Source of the DNA: Novosphingobium sp.
GTDB lineage: Bacteria; Pseudomonadota; Alphaproteobacteria; Sphingomonadales; Sphingomonadaceae
Length of the DNA: 64,000 nucleotides
NCBI RefSeq assembly: GCF_027489515.1
Contig: NZ_JAIXZS010000020.1
Location: forward strand, 1 to 64,000
Direction: 5' to 3'
Position 1 is the stretch's first letter, and each line of letters begins with the position of its first letter. Both the position numbers and the translations under genes were made by a program. The notes under the pieces are model-generated. The model did no database searches, was not told the DNA's origin, and worked only from the letters and a program-made list of their open reading frames with translations. This document shows, piece after piece, positions 8,488-17,432 of this stretch.

Positions 8488-9414
8488 CGGCAGGCCGAGC
8501 AGCACAAAGGGCGCGGCCATGAAGCCCCAGTAGCCGTTGTCGGGCCTGCCGAACACGGTGAGTGCAGCAAGGAACCCCGCGCTGCCGATGGCGGCGATGC
8601 GCTCCACTTCGCGGCCCCAGCGCAGCATGGCGGCCAGCGAGGCGGCAACAACCACGAGGATCAGCGGGCCGGGCAGACCGGTCAGAACCAGATTGCGGCG
8701 CAGCGCGTCGATCACCAGCGGCAGCCCGCCGAAACGCACCCAGCCGGGCGAGGTGAGGTCACCGGGGACGACTTGCGCGGCGACGAGCCGGGCGTGCAAC
8801 AGCCAGAGCCCGGCAGCGAGCGCGATGGCAGCGACAGCCATGCCAGCGCGTTTCCAGTCCCGCTGCCAAACCGCGTGAATCACAATTGCCGCAAGCCACG
8901 CCAAAGCGGTCTCGCGTACCAGCACGGCCGTAAGCGCGAGGCCAATCGAGAGCCACGGCCGCCGATGCGCCGCGAGCGACAGCATGATCAGCAGCACGCT
9001 CCACTGCTCGTGGAGATAGACGTTGTCGGGAAAGAACGCGCCGAAAAGCCCCGCGACCGCTAGTGCCACGACCGCGAGCGCCTCGGCGGGCGGGCGCTCG
9101 GACAGGCTTTGCCTGAGCGCGATCAATGCGCCAAACAGCAGCGCGATCAGCGCGGCGGTGCGCATGGCGGTGCCGGGCAACAGCGCCAGCATATAAGTCA
9201 TAGTCGGCGGGCGGACGGCGAGCGCGGGCTGCACCGGATAGGACCGCTCCCTCTGCGCGGCCATCGTCGCAGGGTAGAAGTTTTCCCCACCACGCACCCG
9301 TTCAACCACGGTGCGGTAGAGTTCCTGATCGAGCTGGACGGGTTTGGCCGGAGGCTTCGCCGCCAGTGGCATCGCCATGCAGGCTAGCACAGCCAGCAAC
9401 AGTGCGCGCCACAT
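8449..9414 (-). CDS. Polytopic membrane protein, possibly GT-C glycosyltransferase-like
   Basis: From the ATG at 9414 this is a 321-residue protein. It opens with a signal-anchor segment (LLLAVLACMAMPLAA), followed by a periplasmic loop with RGGENFYPATMAAQRERSYP and VRPPTMTYM, then seven or eight membrane helices. The loop resembles the first periplasmic loop of GT-C type, lipid-phosphate-sugar-dependent glycosyltransferases, but the usual acidic DxD/ExD motif is not obvious, so the assignment is tentative. An in-frame TTG at 9420 would overlap the mutS stop. The gene is downstream of mutS and probably shares its transcript. Confidence 0.65.
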   Translation of the reverse strand: MWRALLLAVLACMAMPLAAKPPAKPVQLDQELYRTVVERVRGGENFYPATMAAQRERSYPVQPALAVRPPTMTYMLALLPGTAMRTAALIALLFGALIALRQSLSERPPAEALAVVALAVAGLFGAFFPDNVYLHEQWSVLLIMLSLAAHRRPWLSIGLALTAVLVRETALAWLAAIVIHAVWQRDWKRAGMAVAAIALAAGLWLLHARLVAAQVVPGDLTSPGWVRFGGLPLVIDALRRNLVLTGLPGPLILVVVAASLAAMLRWGREVERIAAIGSAGFLAALTVFGRPDNGYWGFMAAPFVLLGLPLLARQALRRRPS

Positions 9415-9416
9415 TC

Positions 9417-12011
9417 TCAAAGCTCGCGCTTCAGATCGTAGAGCAGATCGAGCGCCGCGCGCGGGCTCAAGGAATCGATATCGATCGAGGCCAGCTTCTC
9501 GCGCAGCGCGTCGACCTTCTCCTCCGCCGCCTCGATCGCAGCAGCAAACAGCGGCAGATCATCGAGCCCAGCCGCCAGCCCGCCCGTCGCAGCGCGGCCC
9601 TTCTCCAGTCTGTCGAGCACCGATTTCGCGCGCTTGACCACCGGCGCAGGTACTCCGGCAAGGCGCGCGACGGCAAGGCCGTAGCTCTTGTCTGCAGGCC
9701 CCTCGGCCAGTTCGTGCAGCAGCACCAGATCGCCCTTCCACTCGCGCGCCCGCACGTGGTGGAGCGAGAGGGCCTCGCAGGTTTCGGCAAGGCGAGCCAA
9801 CTCGTGATAGTGCGTCGCGAAGAGGCAGCGTGAGCGGTTCACCTCGTGCACGGCTTCTGCCACCGCCCAGGCCAGCGCGAGGCCGTCATACGTTGAGGTG
9901 CCGCGGCCCACCTCGTCGAGAATCACGAAGCTGCGCTCGCCTGCCTGTGCGAGGATCGCTGCGGTCTCGACCATCTCGACCATGAACGTCGAGCGTCCGC
10001 GCGCGAGGTTGTCCGCCGCACCGACGCGGCTGAACAGGCGGTCGACGATTCCGATTTCCGCCGCCTCTGCGGGAACGAAACCGCCCGCCTGCGCCAGGAT
10101 CACGATCAGCGCGTTCTGCCGCAGGAACGTGGACTTGCCGCCCATGTTGGGGCCGCCGATCAGCCAGAGCCGGTCGCGCGGGGAAAGCGCGCAATCGTTG
10201 GCCACAAAGCGCTCGCCGCGTGCCGCCAGCGCCGCCTCGACGACCGGATGCCGACCACCACGAATGCTGAGCGCGGTGTCGTCTGAAAGGTGCGGCAGGC
10301 ACCAGCCGCCCTCCGCTGCGCGCTCTGCCTGCCCGGCAGCCACGTCGATCCGCGCGAGCGCTGCTGCCGTTGCCGCGATGGCTTCGCGCGCTGCCACCGC
10401 GCGGGCCGTCAGGTCCTCGAAGTGCGCTTCCTCCGCTGCCAGCGCATGCCCGCCCGCTTCGGCAATGCGGCTCGCTTCCTCGTGCAGCGCGAGCGCGTTG
10501 AAGCGCACCGCGCCAGCCATGGTCTGGCGGTGGGTGAAGCCGCTGTCCGGCTGCATCAGCCTGTCGGCGTGGCGCGCCGGCACCTCGATGAAATAGCCGA
10601 GCACGCCGTTATGCCGGATCTTGAGCGAGGGGGTGCCGGTTTCCTCGCGGTAGCGCGCCTCGAGCGCGGCGATGGCGCGGCGTGAATTGCCCGCGGCATC
10701 GCGCAAGGCATCGAGCGCGGCGTCATAGCCCGCTGCGATGAAGCCGCCGCTCGCCCGCTCGGTCGGCGGCGCGGGCACAAGCGCACGGGCAAACAGATCG
10801 ATCAGCGCGCCATGGCCGCCCAGTGCGGGGATCAGGCTGTCCGCCAGCGCCGGTCGTTCCACGCGTGCCGTGAGAATGGCTTGCACCCGCTGCGCCTCGC
10901 CCAGCCCGTCGCGCAGCTGGCCCAGATCGCGTGGGCTTCCCCGGCCTGCCACGATCCGCCCCAGTGCGCGGCCCACATCGGGCGCGGCGCGCAGCACGGC
11001 GCGCAGGTCCCCGCGCAGCAGCGGATCATCATGCAGCCAGCTCACGAGTTCGAGCCGCGCGCGGATCGCGCCGAGATCGGTAAGCGGCGCGGCGAGATCC
11101 TCCGCCAGCAGCCGCGCCCCGGCGCTGGTCACGCAGCGGTCGATCGCCTCGATCAGGCTGCCCTTGCGCCCTCCTCCCGAGGCCGAGAGAATTTCGAGGC
11201 TGGCGCGCGTCGCCTCGTCCATCGCCATGAAGGCGCCTGCTTCGCGCACCACTGGAGGCAGCAGCAAGGGCAGGTTTCCCCGCCCGACATGTTCGAGATA
11301 GTCGATCAGTCCCGCTGCCGCGGCCAGCATCGCGCGGCTGAACGCACCGAAGCCATCGAGCGTGGCGACGCCGTGCAGCGCCATGAGCCGGTCCGCACCG
11401 CGCTGCGAATCGAAAGCGCGGGCAGGGCGTTCGGCTGCCTCGGGCAGGTCGAGCGCGGAATCTTCGGCAACGACGAGTTCGGTTGCGCCGAGCCTGGCGA
11501 GTGCCGCGGGGAGCACCTCGGGCATGCACTCCTCCAGCTCCATCCGCCCGGTGGAGATGTCGCAGGCGGCGATCCCGACCGAGCCGCGCACCGTGCAGAC
11601 CGCTGCCAGCACATTGGCGCGGCGCGGCTCGAGCAGAGCGTCCTCGGTCAGTGTCCCTGCGGTCACGAAGCGGACGATGTCGCGCGCGACAAGGGCCTTG
11701 GACCCCGCACGTTTGCGCGCTTCCTCCGGCGTTTCGGTCTGCTCGGCAATGGCGACGCGGCACCCGGCGCGGATCAGGCGCGCGAGGTAGCCTTCCGCCG
11801 AATGGACTGGCACGCCGCACATCGGGATCGGCGCCCCGCCATGTTCGCCCCGGCTGGTGAGCGCAATATCGAGTACGCTCGCCGCGATCTTCGCGTCCTC
11901 GAAGAACAGTTCGAAGAAGTCGCCCATGCGGTAAAACAGCAGGCACCCTTCGGCCTGCTGCTTCAGCGCAAGATATTGCGCCATCATCGGAGTTGGGGCA
12001 TGGGAGTTCAC
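9417..12011 (-). CDS. mutS: DNA mismatch repair protein MutS
   Basis: The 864-residue full-length MutS recognises base mismatches and recruits MutL. The mismatch-reading Phe-x-Glu motif lies in GDFFELFFEDAK (about residues 31-42). The ATPase domain has the Walker A GGPNMGGKSTFLRQ (near residue 620), the Walker B stretch FVILDEVGRGTSTYDG and the signature CLFATHYHELARL. The C-terminal helix-turn-helix region is complete. The start MNSHAPTPMMAQYLALK is usual for the family. It is transcribed leftward, away from the membrane protein gene at 12195, with a 183-bp divergent gap in which I see no clear operator. Confidence 0.98.
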   Translation of the reverse strand: MNSHAPTPMMAQYLALKQQAEGCLLFYRMGDFFELFFEDAKIAASVLDIALTSRGEHGGAPIPMCGVPVHSAEGYLARLIRAGCRVAIAEQTETPEEARKRAGSKALVARDIVRFVTAGTLTEDALLEPRRANVLAAVCTVRGSVGIAACDISTGRMELEECMPEVLPAALARLGATELVVAEDSALDLPEAAERPARAFDSQRGADRLMALHGVATLDGFGAFSRAMLAAAAGLIDYLEHVGRGNLPLLLPPVVREAGAFMAMDEATRASLEILSASGGGRKGSLIEAIDRCVTSAGARLLAEDLAAPLTDLGAIRARLELVSWLHDDPLLRGDLRAVLRAAPDVGRALGRIVAGRGSPRDLGQLRDGLGEAQRVQAILTARVERPALADSLIPALGGHGALIDLFARALVPAPPTERASGGFIAAGYDAALDALRDAAGNSRRAIAALEARYREETGTPSLKIRHNGVLGYFIEVPARHADRLMQPDSGFTHRQTMAGAVRFNALALHEEASRIAEAGGHALAAEEAHFEDLTARAVAAREAIAATAAALARIDVAAGQAERAAEGGWCLPHLSDDTALSIRGGRHPVVEAALAARGERFVANDCALSPRDRLWLIGGPNMGGKSTFLRQNALIVILAQAGGFVPAEAAEIGIVDRLFSRVGAADNLARGRSTFMVEMVETAAILAQAGERSFVILDEVGRGTSTYDGLALAWAVAEAVHEVNRSRCLFATHYHELARLAETCEALSLHHVRAREWKGDLVLLHELAEGPADKSYGLAVARLAGVPAPVVKRAKSVLDRLEKGRAATGGLAAGLDDLPLFAAAIEAAEEKVDALREKLASIDIDSLSPRAALDLLYDLKREL

Positions 12012-12194
12012 AGCGCCCGTGGCTAGACCACGCGCGCGGGTTTCTCAAACGATCGACACCGGATATCGACATTTCCGGGCATGGGCTGGGCGGATGCTTC
12101 AAGGGTTCTTGGGGGGCGGGTGCCTCCAGGGGTCTGACGGGACGATCATTCCGATCCTTCCGACCGGCGCCGATGCGAAAGTGAACTGGGGTTG

Positions 12195-13832
12195 ATGCAG
12201 GTCCGCGAGAAAACATTGGCCATGAGCCTGCGGGGGCTGTGGGAACGGGCGATAGCCCTGCCTTGGCTCAGTGCGCCCGGCATCATCATCACCGTCGTGC
12301 TGGTGTGCCTCCCCTTCGCGCTCGTCGAAGTGCCGCCGCTGATCGACGTTCCCGGCCATATGGGCGCCGCCGCGATCGAGGCCGCGCGCCCTGGCAATCC
12401 GTTGCTCAAGTACTTCTCGTGGAAGTGGGTCTTCACGCTCAACATCGGCGGCGATGTGCTGGCCAAGCTCATCGGCGCGCAGTTCGGCATTCTCGCCGCG
12501 GGCTGGTGGAGCACGGTGCTGGCGACGGGGCTTTTCGCGGGCGGCTGCCTTGCGACGATTCGCGTGCTCAACCCGAAGGGCGGGCACGGCGCGCCCTGGG
12601 CGCTGATGTTCGTGTTCAGCTTTCCGCTGCTGACGGGTTTCCTCAACTACATCCTCGCTACCGGCCTTTCGCTGATGGCCTTCGCCGCTGCGGTCTGGCT
12701 GGAGGACAAGCCGAAGCAGCGCGCCGCATTGCTGGTCGTGGCGCAGCCTGTGGCCATGCTCTGCCATGCCATCGGCGGCCTGCTGCTGGGCCTGCTTATC
12801 GGTGCCAACGCGCTGGGGCGCGAGATGGACCGCCTGCCTGCCGGCTGGTGGCACCCCTCGCAGTGGCGGCGCCTGCGTGATGAGCAGGATTGGCGGGCGA
12901 TCGCCAAGCGCTTGTTCATCCTGTGCTGGCCGCTGGTGGCGACGATCGTCACGATCATCCTCTGGAAGTACTTCTCGCCTGATCCGGCGAGCAGCATGAA
13001 CCGCTGGCGCTGGGACCAGAAGGCCTGGTACTTCGTGCTGACCTTGCGCGATCAATCGCTGCTGCTCGATGGCGCAACGACGCTGGCCTGCTTCGCACTG
13101 ATCCTCTTCGGCTGGCTGCTCGGCGCGCGCTGGAAGTGGCAGCTGGGACTACCCGGCCTCCTCGTCTTCCTGCTGTTCGTCGCGATTCCCAGCGACATCA
13201 ACGGCAGCAACTTCGTCGATGTGCGGCTGCTGCCGGTTGCGTGCATGCTGGCGCTCGGCCTGCAGGACTGGAGCGCTGTCTCGCTTGACCGGGCGCGCAA
13301 GATCGCACTGGTCGGTGCCTTGCTGCTCGGCACGCGGCTGGTGGTGACAGCGGCGAGCTTTGCCGATTATGCCGACGATTATCGCAAGCAGCTTTCTGCG
13401 CTTCACCATGTCGAACCGGGCAGCCGCGTACTCGCCTTCGTCGAGCATTCCTGCCTCGAGGAATCGTGGCGCAACACGCGGCGCGATCATCTTGCCAGCC
13501 TCGCCAGCCTTTATCGGCAGGCCTGGGTAAACGACAACTGGGCGGTGCCGGGGCTGCATATGGTGATCCCGCGCTTCCGCCCGGGGCGCAACTTTACCGC
13601 CGATCCTTCCGAATTCGTCTGGTCGCGCGCTTGCCGCGGCGGCCGCCTGCGCAGCGTGGATACCGCACTGAAATATGCCCCGATCGAGCGCGTCGACTAC
13701 GTATGGCTCATCGACACCGGCCTGCCGCGCAACCCGGATTCGCGGCTTCAGCTGGTCTGGCAGGAAGGCCGCAGCCTGCTTTTCGCGGTGCGCCCCTTGG
13801 GTTTTCCGAAGTGGCGTTCTAAGGACCTGTAA
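12195..13832 (+). CDS. Large polytopic membrane protein, unknown function
   Basis: A 545-residue protein. About ten hydrophobic segments cover residues 20-400, and a soluble C-terminal domain of about 140 residues follows. The first loop, with EVPPLIDVPGHMGAAAIEAA, places an Asp and a His after the first helix, as in some GT-C glycosyltransferases; a motif NDNWAVPGLHMVIPRF lies in the C-terminal domain. I do not recognise a family. The start is uncertain: ATG at 12195 (GGGG just upstream, short spacing), TTG at 12192, or ATG at 12222. It stands alone between mutS (divergent) and the malic enzyme gene. Confidence 0.7.
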   Translation: MQVREKTLAMSLRGLWERAIALPWLSAPGIIITVVLVCLPFALVEVPPLIDVPGHMGAAAIEAARPGNPLLKYFSWKWVFTLNIGGDVLAKLIGAQFGILAAGWWSTVLATGLFAGGCLATIRVLNPKGGHGAPWALMFVFSFPLLTGFLNYILATGLSLMAFAAAVWLEDKPKQRAALLVVAQPVAMLCHAIGGLLLGLLIGANALGREMDRLPAGWWHPSQWRRLRDEQDWRAIAKRLFILCWPLVATIVTIILWKYFSPDPASSMNRWRWDQKAWYFVLTLRDQSLLLDGATTLACFALILFGWLLGARWKWQLGLPGLLVFLLFVAIPSDINGSNFVDVRLLPVACMLALGLQDWSAVSLDRARKIALVGALLLGTRLVVTAASFADYADDYRKQLSALHHVEPGSRVLAFVEHSCLEESWRNTRRDHLASLASLYRQAWVNDNWAVPGLHMVIPRFRPGRNFTADPSEFVWSRACRGGRLRSVDTALKYAPIERVDYVWLIDTGLPRNPDSRLQLVWQEGRSLLFAVRPLGFPKWRSKDL

Positions 13833-13925
13833 TCACGCCGTGTCCGCGGCGCGTGCCCTCTGCAACACGTCTTGCCGTGGGGATGCTGCCGGGCCAGGGA
13901 ACCGCGCGCGCCGATGGGGGATGGG

Positions 13926-16187
13926 ATGACCGACGAGAGCAATGTCCGCTTCACCGAACGTGAGGCGCTGTTCTACCACAACACGATTCGCCCCGGTAAG
14001 ATCGAGATCATCGCTTCGAAGCCGATGGCAACGCAGCGCGACTTGAGCCTCGCCTATTCGCCCGGTGTCGCCGTCCCGGTGCGCGCCATCGCGGAAGACC
14101 CCGCCACCGCCTACGACTATACCGCCAAGGGCAACCTCGTTGCGGTTATTTCCAACGGCACTGCCATCCTCGGGCTCGGCAACCTCGGTGCGCTTGCCTC
14201 GAAGCCGGTGATGGAAGGCAAGGCGGTGCTCTTCAAGCGCTTTGCCGACGTCGATTCGATCGACATCGAACTCGCGACTGAGGACCCGCAGGCCATCATT
14301 GACGCGGTGACGCTGATGGAGCCGAGCTTCGGCGGCATCAACCTCGAGGACATCAAGGCGCCCGAGTGCTTCATCATCGAACAGGCGCTCAAGGAACGCC
14401 TCAAGATCCCGGTGATGCACGATGACCAGCACGGCACCGCGATCATCTCCGCCGCCGGCCTGCTGAACGCCTGCTTCCTCACCGGGCGCAACCTCGCTGA
14501 CGTGAAGGTCGTGGTGAATGGCGCGGGCGCCGCTGCCATCGCCTGCACCGCGCTGATCAAGGCGATGGGCGTGCGCCACACCAACGTCACCATGTGCGAC
14601 AGCAAGGGCGTCATCTACATCGGCCGGGCCGGCGTGGACCAGTTCAAATCGGCCCACGCAATCGATACGCCCAAGCGCACGCTCGAAGAAGCGCTCGAAG
14701 GCGCGGACATCTTCCTCGGCCTCTCTGTCCAGGGCGCGGTGACGCCCGAGATGGTCAAGAAGATGGCACCGCAGCCGATCATCTTCGCGATGGCCAACCC
14801 GGATCCCGAAATCACCCCGCCTGAAGCCAAGGCGGCGCGGCCCGATTGCATCGTCGCGACCGGCCGTTCGGACTATCCGAACCAGGTCAACAACGTGCTC
14901 GGCTTCCCCTTCATCTTCCGCGGCGCGCTCGATGTGCGGGCCACCGCGATCAACGAGGAAATGAAGATCGCCGCCGCCCGCGCCATTGCTGAACTGGCGC
15001 GCGAGCCGGTGCCGGAGGAAGTGGCGGCGGCCTATGGCCAGAACCACACCTTCGGGCTCGATTACATCATCCCCGCGCCGTTCGATCCGCGCCTGATGGA
15101 AGTCGTCTCCTCCGCTGTCGCCAAGGCGGCGATGGACTCGGGCGTCGCGCAGAAGCCGATCGAGGATTTCGACGCCTATCGCACCGAACTCAAGGCGCGG
15201 CTGAACCCCACTACCGGCGCGCTCACCAGCGTCTATCAGCAGGTCAAGGAAAACCCCAAGCGCGTCGTTTTTGCCGAGGCGGAGAACGAAGTCGTGCTGC
15301 GTGCGGCGATCCAGTACCGCGATTTCGGCTATGGCACCCCGGTGCTCGTCGGCCGCACCAAGGCGGTCTGCGACCTGCTGACCGAACTCGGCGTCGGCGA
15401 TCCCTCCAGCTTCGAGATCCACAACTCCGCCGTCTCGCCGCTCGTACCGGAAATGGTGGCCTATCTCTACGAGCGGCTCCAGCGGCGCGGCTTCATGGAG
15501 CGCGATGTGCGCCGCATGGTCAACCAGGACCGCAACGTTTTCGCCTCGCTCCTCGTCGCGCTCGGCCACGGCGATGCGATGATCTCGGGCATGACCCGCA
15601 CTTTCGCGCAGACGATCAAGGAAGTGCGTCAGGTGCTCGATCCCAAGCCCGGTCACTTGCCGTTCGGCATCCACATGATGGTCGCCAAGAACTACACCGT
15701 GTTCCTCGCCGACACGACGGTGAACGAGCGGCCGAATGCGGCCGAACTGGCGCACATCGCCACCGAAACCGCTGCCGTCGCGCGCCGCATGGGCCATGAA
15801 CCGCGCGTCGCGTTCCTGTCCTATTCTACCTTCGGCAACCCGAGTGGCCGCTGGCTTGACGATATCCGCGGCGCGGTCGCGATCCTCGACGAGCAGCAGC
15901 CGAACTTCGAATACGAAGGCGAGATGGCGCCCGATGCCGCGCTCAATCCCAAGGTCATGGCGAACTATCCGTTCAGCCGTCTTTCGGGCCCTGCCAACGT
16001 GCTGATCATGCCCGGCCTGCAATCGGCCAACATCTCGGCCAAGCTGCTGCGCGAACTCGCGGGCAACGCGGTGATCGGCCCGATGCTGATCGGCATGGAA
16101 AAGCCCGTCCAGATCGCGGCGATGACCTCGATCGCACCGGATATCCTGACGCTGGCGGTGCTTGCGGCAGCGGGGGTTGCGGGGTGA
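13926..16187 (+). CDS. maeB: NADP-dependent malic enzyme with phosphotransacetylase-like C-terminus
   Basis: A 753-residue protein from the ATG at 13926, which has GGGGGA upstream. It decarboxylates malate to pyruvate with NADP reduction, in the cytosol. The malic enzyme domain (about residues 1-420) shows [12 protein letters not shown], the metal/substrate-binding [14 protein letters not shown] and DDQHGTA, and the Rossmann motif [12 protein letters not shown]. Residues 430-753 match phosphate acetyltransferase ([16 protein letters not shown] and [16 protein letters not shown]). In this MaeB-type hybrid the tail is thought to be a regulatory acetyl-CoA sensor rather than an enzyme. The length is typical of the hybrid family. 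Confidence 0.96.
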   Translation: MTDESNVRFTEREALFYHNTIRPGKIEIIASKPMATQRDLSLAYSPGVAVPVRAIAEDPATAYDYTAKGNLVAVISNGTAILGLGNLGALASKPVMEGKAVLFKRFADVDSIDIELATEDPQAIIDAVTLMEPSFGGINLEDIKAPECFIIEQALKERLKIPVMHDDQHGTAIISAAGLLNACFLTGRNLADVKVVVNGAGAAAIACTALIKAMGVRHTNVTMCDSKGVIYIGRAGVDQFKSAHAIDTPKRTLEEALEGADIFLGLSVQGAVTPEMVKKMAPQPIIFAMANPDPEITPPEAKAARPDCIVATGRSDYPNQVNNVLGFPFIFRGALDVRATAINEEMKIAAARAIAELAREPVPEEVAAAYGQNHTFGLDYIIPAPFDPRLMEVVSSAVAKAAMDSGVAQKPIEDFDAYRTELKARLNPTTGALTSVYQQVKENPKRVVFAEAENEVVLRAAIQYRDFGYGTPVLVGRTKAVCDLLTELGVGDPSSFEIHNSAVSPLVPEMVAYLYERLQRRGFMERDVRRMVNQDRNVFASLLVALGHGDAMISGMTRTFAQTIKEVRQVLDPKPGHLPFGIHMMVAKNYTVFLADTTVNERPNAAELAHIATETAAVARRMGHEPRVAFLSYSTFGNPSGRWLDDIRGAVAILDEQQPNFEYEGEMAPDAALNPKVMANYPFSRLSGPANVLIMPGLQSANISAKLLRELAGNAVIGPMLIGMEKPVQIAAMTSIAPDILTLAVLAAAGVAG

Positions 16188-16215
16188 CCTGACCGCGCCG
16201 ATTGCGGCTGTGGTG

Positions 16216-16230
16216 CAATGTGTTACATTG
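16216..16230. promoter_or_regulatory. Candidate operator of the toxin-antitoxin operon
   Basis: A perfect 6-bp inverted repeat CAATGT / ACATTG around GTT, 26 bp before the antitoxin ATG. The downstream ATTGTGTT partly repeats the AATGTGTT inside it, giving overlapping direct repeats as seen at operators of ribbon-helix-helix antitoxins. Autoregulation by the antitoxin is inferred. Confidence 0.55.
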
Positions 16231-16255
16231 TGTTCAGCTTAAAGGAGCACGCGAA

Positions 16256-16519
16256 ATGGGCGCCAGCACGACAATGACGATTCGGGTCACACCGGATCTC
16301 AAGGAAAAGCTCGGCCGGCTGGCGCAAAGTACACGCCGGTCTAGCTCATTCCTCGCGGTGGAGGCTGTCGAAGCCTATGTGAACCGCGAACTGCAGATCA
16401 TCGAGGGTATCCAGCAAGGCCTTGCTGATATGCATGCGGGCCGCGTGATACCGCACGATGAAGCAATGGCGGAAGCCCGCCAGATCATTGCCGAAGCGCG
16501 GCAAGCAAAGACCGCCTAA
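16256..16519 (+). CDS. Ribbon-helix-helix antitoxin (CopG/RelB-like)
   Basis: An 87-residue protein from the ATG at 16256, with a strong ribosome site AAAGGAG 8 bp before it. The N-terminal MGASTTMTIRVTPDLKEKLGRLAQ followed by RRSSSFLAVEAVEAYV is a classic RHH DNA-binding fold (beta strand TMTIRV, then two helices). The C-terminal half (IQQGLADMHAGRVIPHDEAMAEA) is the toxin-binding tail, typical of antitoxins paired with ParE/RelE toxins. It is expected to neutralise the toxin and repress its own promoter through the palindrome at 16216-16230. The toxin gene begins 2 bp after its stop. Confidence 0.88.
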   Translation: MGASTTMTIRVTPDLKEKLGRLAQSTRRSSSFLAVEAVEAYVNRELQIIEGIQQGLADMHAGRVIPHDEAMAEARQIIAEARQAKTA

Positions 16520-16521
16520 CG

Positions 16522-16821
16522 GTGCGGCGCGTCGTTTGGGCAAACAGCGCCAAGGACGATTTTCTGGCTATTGTGCGCCACATCGCCGCCGATGATCCCG
16601 GCGCTGCCGAACGCGTGCTTGCAGCGATTCAGCAAACCGGAAACGCCCTCGCCGATTTCGCTACTGGCCATCCGGGCCGGGTTGCGGGAACTTACGAGAA
16701 GTCCGTCGCCCGGCTACCCTATGTGATTGCCTATGCGCTGGGGGCCGACGAAACGGACCTGACCATTCTTCGCGTGATCCACACCTCGCGGAACTGGGAG
16801 GCTGACCAATGGCCGGAATGA
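16522..16821 (+). CDS. RelE/ParE family toxin
   Basis: A 99-residue protein that starts with GTG 2 bp after the antitoxin stop, implying translational coupling. The N-terminus RRVVWANSAKDDFLAIVRHIAADDP is the typical ParE opening (strand, then long helix). The core PGRVAGTYEKSVARLPYVIAYAL and the end LTILRVIHTSRNWEADQWPE match the family, including the final H-x-x-R-x-W. The ParE branch inhibits gyrase, while RelE cleaves mRNA on the ribosome. The helical spacing and the lack of RelE-type catalytic residues favour ParE, though target prediction from sequence is uncertain. Confidence 0.88.
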   Translation: MRRVVWANSAKDDFLAIVRHIAADDPGAAERVLAAIQQTGNALADFATGHPGRVAGTYEKSVARLPYVIAYALGADETDLTILRVIHTSRNWEADQWPE

Positions 16822-16965
16822 CATCATGCCTTTCCGGGGTTCTCCCCAGCTCGCGCGATTCGGTTCAGGGCGCTATGGAAGGTCAGCGAAGGCGGCGAAT
16901 TGCTTGAACCGGCGCGGCTGGAATTGGTGGTTAGTTGTCATCATGGGATTGCTGTGGTCAGCCCA

Positions 16966-17202
16966 TCAACCGTCCCAATCTTCCCAAGAGCGGAAGCGAA
17001 CCACGGTTTCGTTTTCTGCGCGGATTAATTCGTGGTCAACTTTGAGCGCCTCAAAGTGAGACGCGTTTAGCCAACGAAGTCCCTCATTTAAATCAACGGG
17101 TTGCCAGCCGGGTATTTCAACCGTGACGTCATTCACGTCGCCAAGTTCGGCCAGCAAGCGATCGCGGTGTTCGATCCAACGCTCTTCAGCCGATAATCCC
17201 AT
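16966..17202 (-). CDS. Small acidic hypothetical protein
   Basis: A 78-residue acidic protein (MGLSAEERWIEHRDRLL...VVRFRSWEDWDG) on the strand opposite the toxin-antitoxin pair, ATG at 17202. It has no membrane segment and no motif I recognise; it is rich in Trp, Glu and Asp. Its base composition is less GC-rich than the surroundings, as is that of the toxin-antitoxin region, so the whole 16.2-17.3 kb stretch may be acquired. Sensible residue content makes it a likely real gene, but the evidence is only one short open frame. Confidence 0.45.
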   Translation of the reverse strand: MGLSAEERWIEHRDRLLAELGDVNDVTVEIPGWQPVDLNEGLRWLNASHFEALKVDHELIRAENETVVRFRSWEDWDG

Positions 17203-17306
17203 AATCGATCCTCAACCCTTATCTAAGACTAGTATCGCTATGTCAGCGAATGTCCGCAACTGGGCGGAAGCAGCCCTAAATCACCACAGCCGAGACCGAA
17301 GGTATT

Positions 17307-17399
17307 CGTCACCCCGGACTTGATCCGGGGTCCCGCTTCTCGCCGCAAACGCGGCGCTCGCCTTCCCAAGCGGGACCCCGGATCAAGTCCGGGGTGACG
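17307..17399. repeat. Long inverted repeat with nested hairpin
   Basis: Two perfect 32-bp arms (17307-17338 and 17368-17399) carry the core CACCCCGGACTTGATCCGGG. The 29-bp loop contains a second hairpin, CGCCGC-AAAC-GCGGCG (17341-17356). The element ends 33 bp from the stop of thiSG. Dispersed repeats with this core are, from memory, frequent in intergenic regions of sphingomonads; it probably folds as a terminator-like RNA stem or a miniature mobile palindrome. Confidence 0.85.
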
Positions 17400-17432
17400 G
17401 GGAGTGGGCGATTTCGGACGGAAGGAATTGGA

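Noticed and set aside
13833..16022. A 729-residue open frame on the minus strand opposite malic enzyme
   Set aside because: It mirrors the codon phase of the real maeB gene in high-GC DNA, has an unusual His/Arg/Asp-rich composition and no recognisable domain.
16822..16965. A further gene between the toxin and the small acidic protein
   Set aside because: The only open frame has poor residue composition, no ribosome site, and part of it lies antisense to the small gene.
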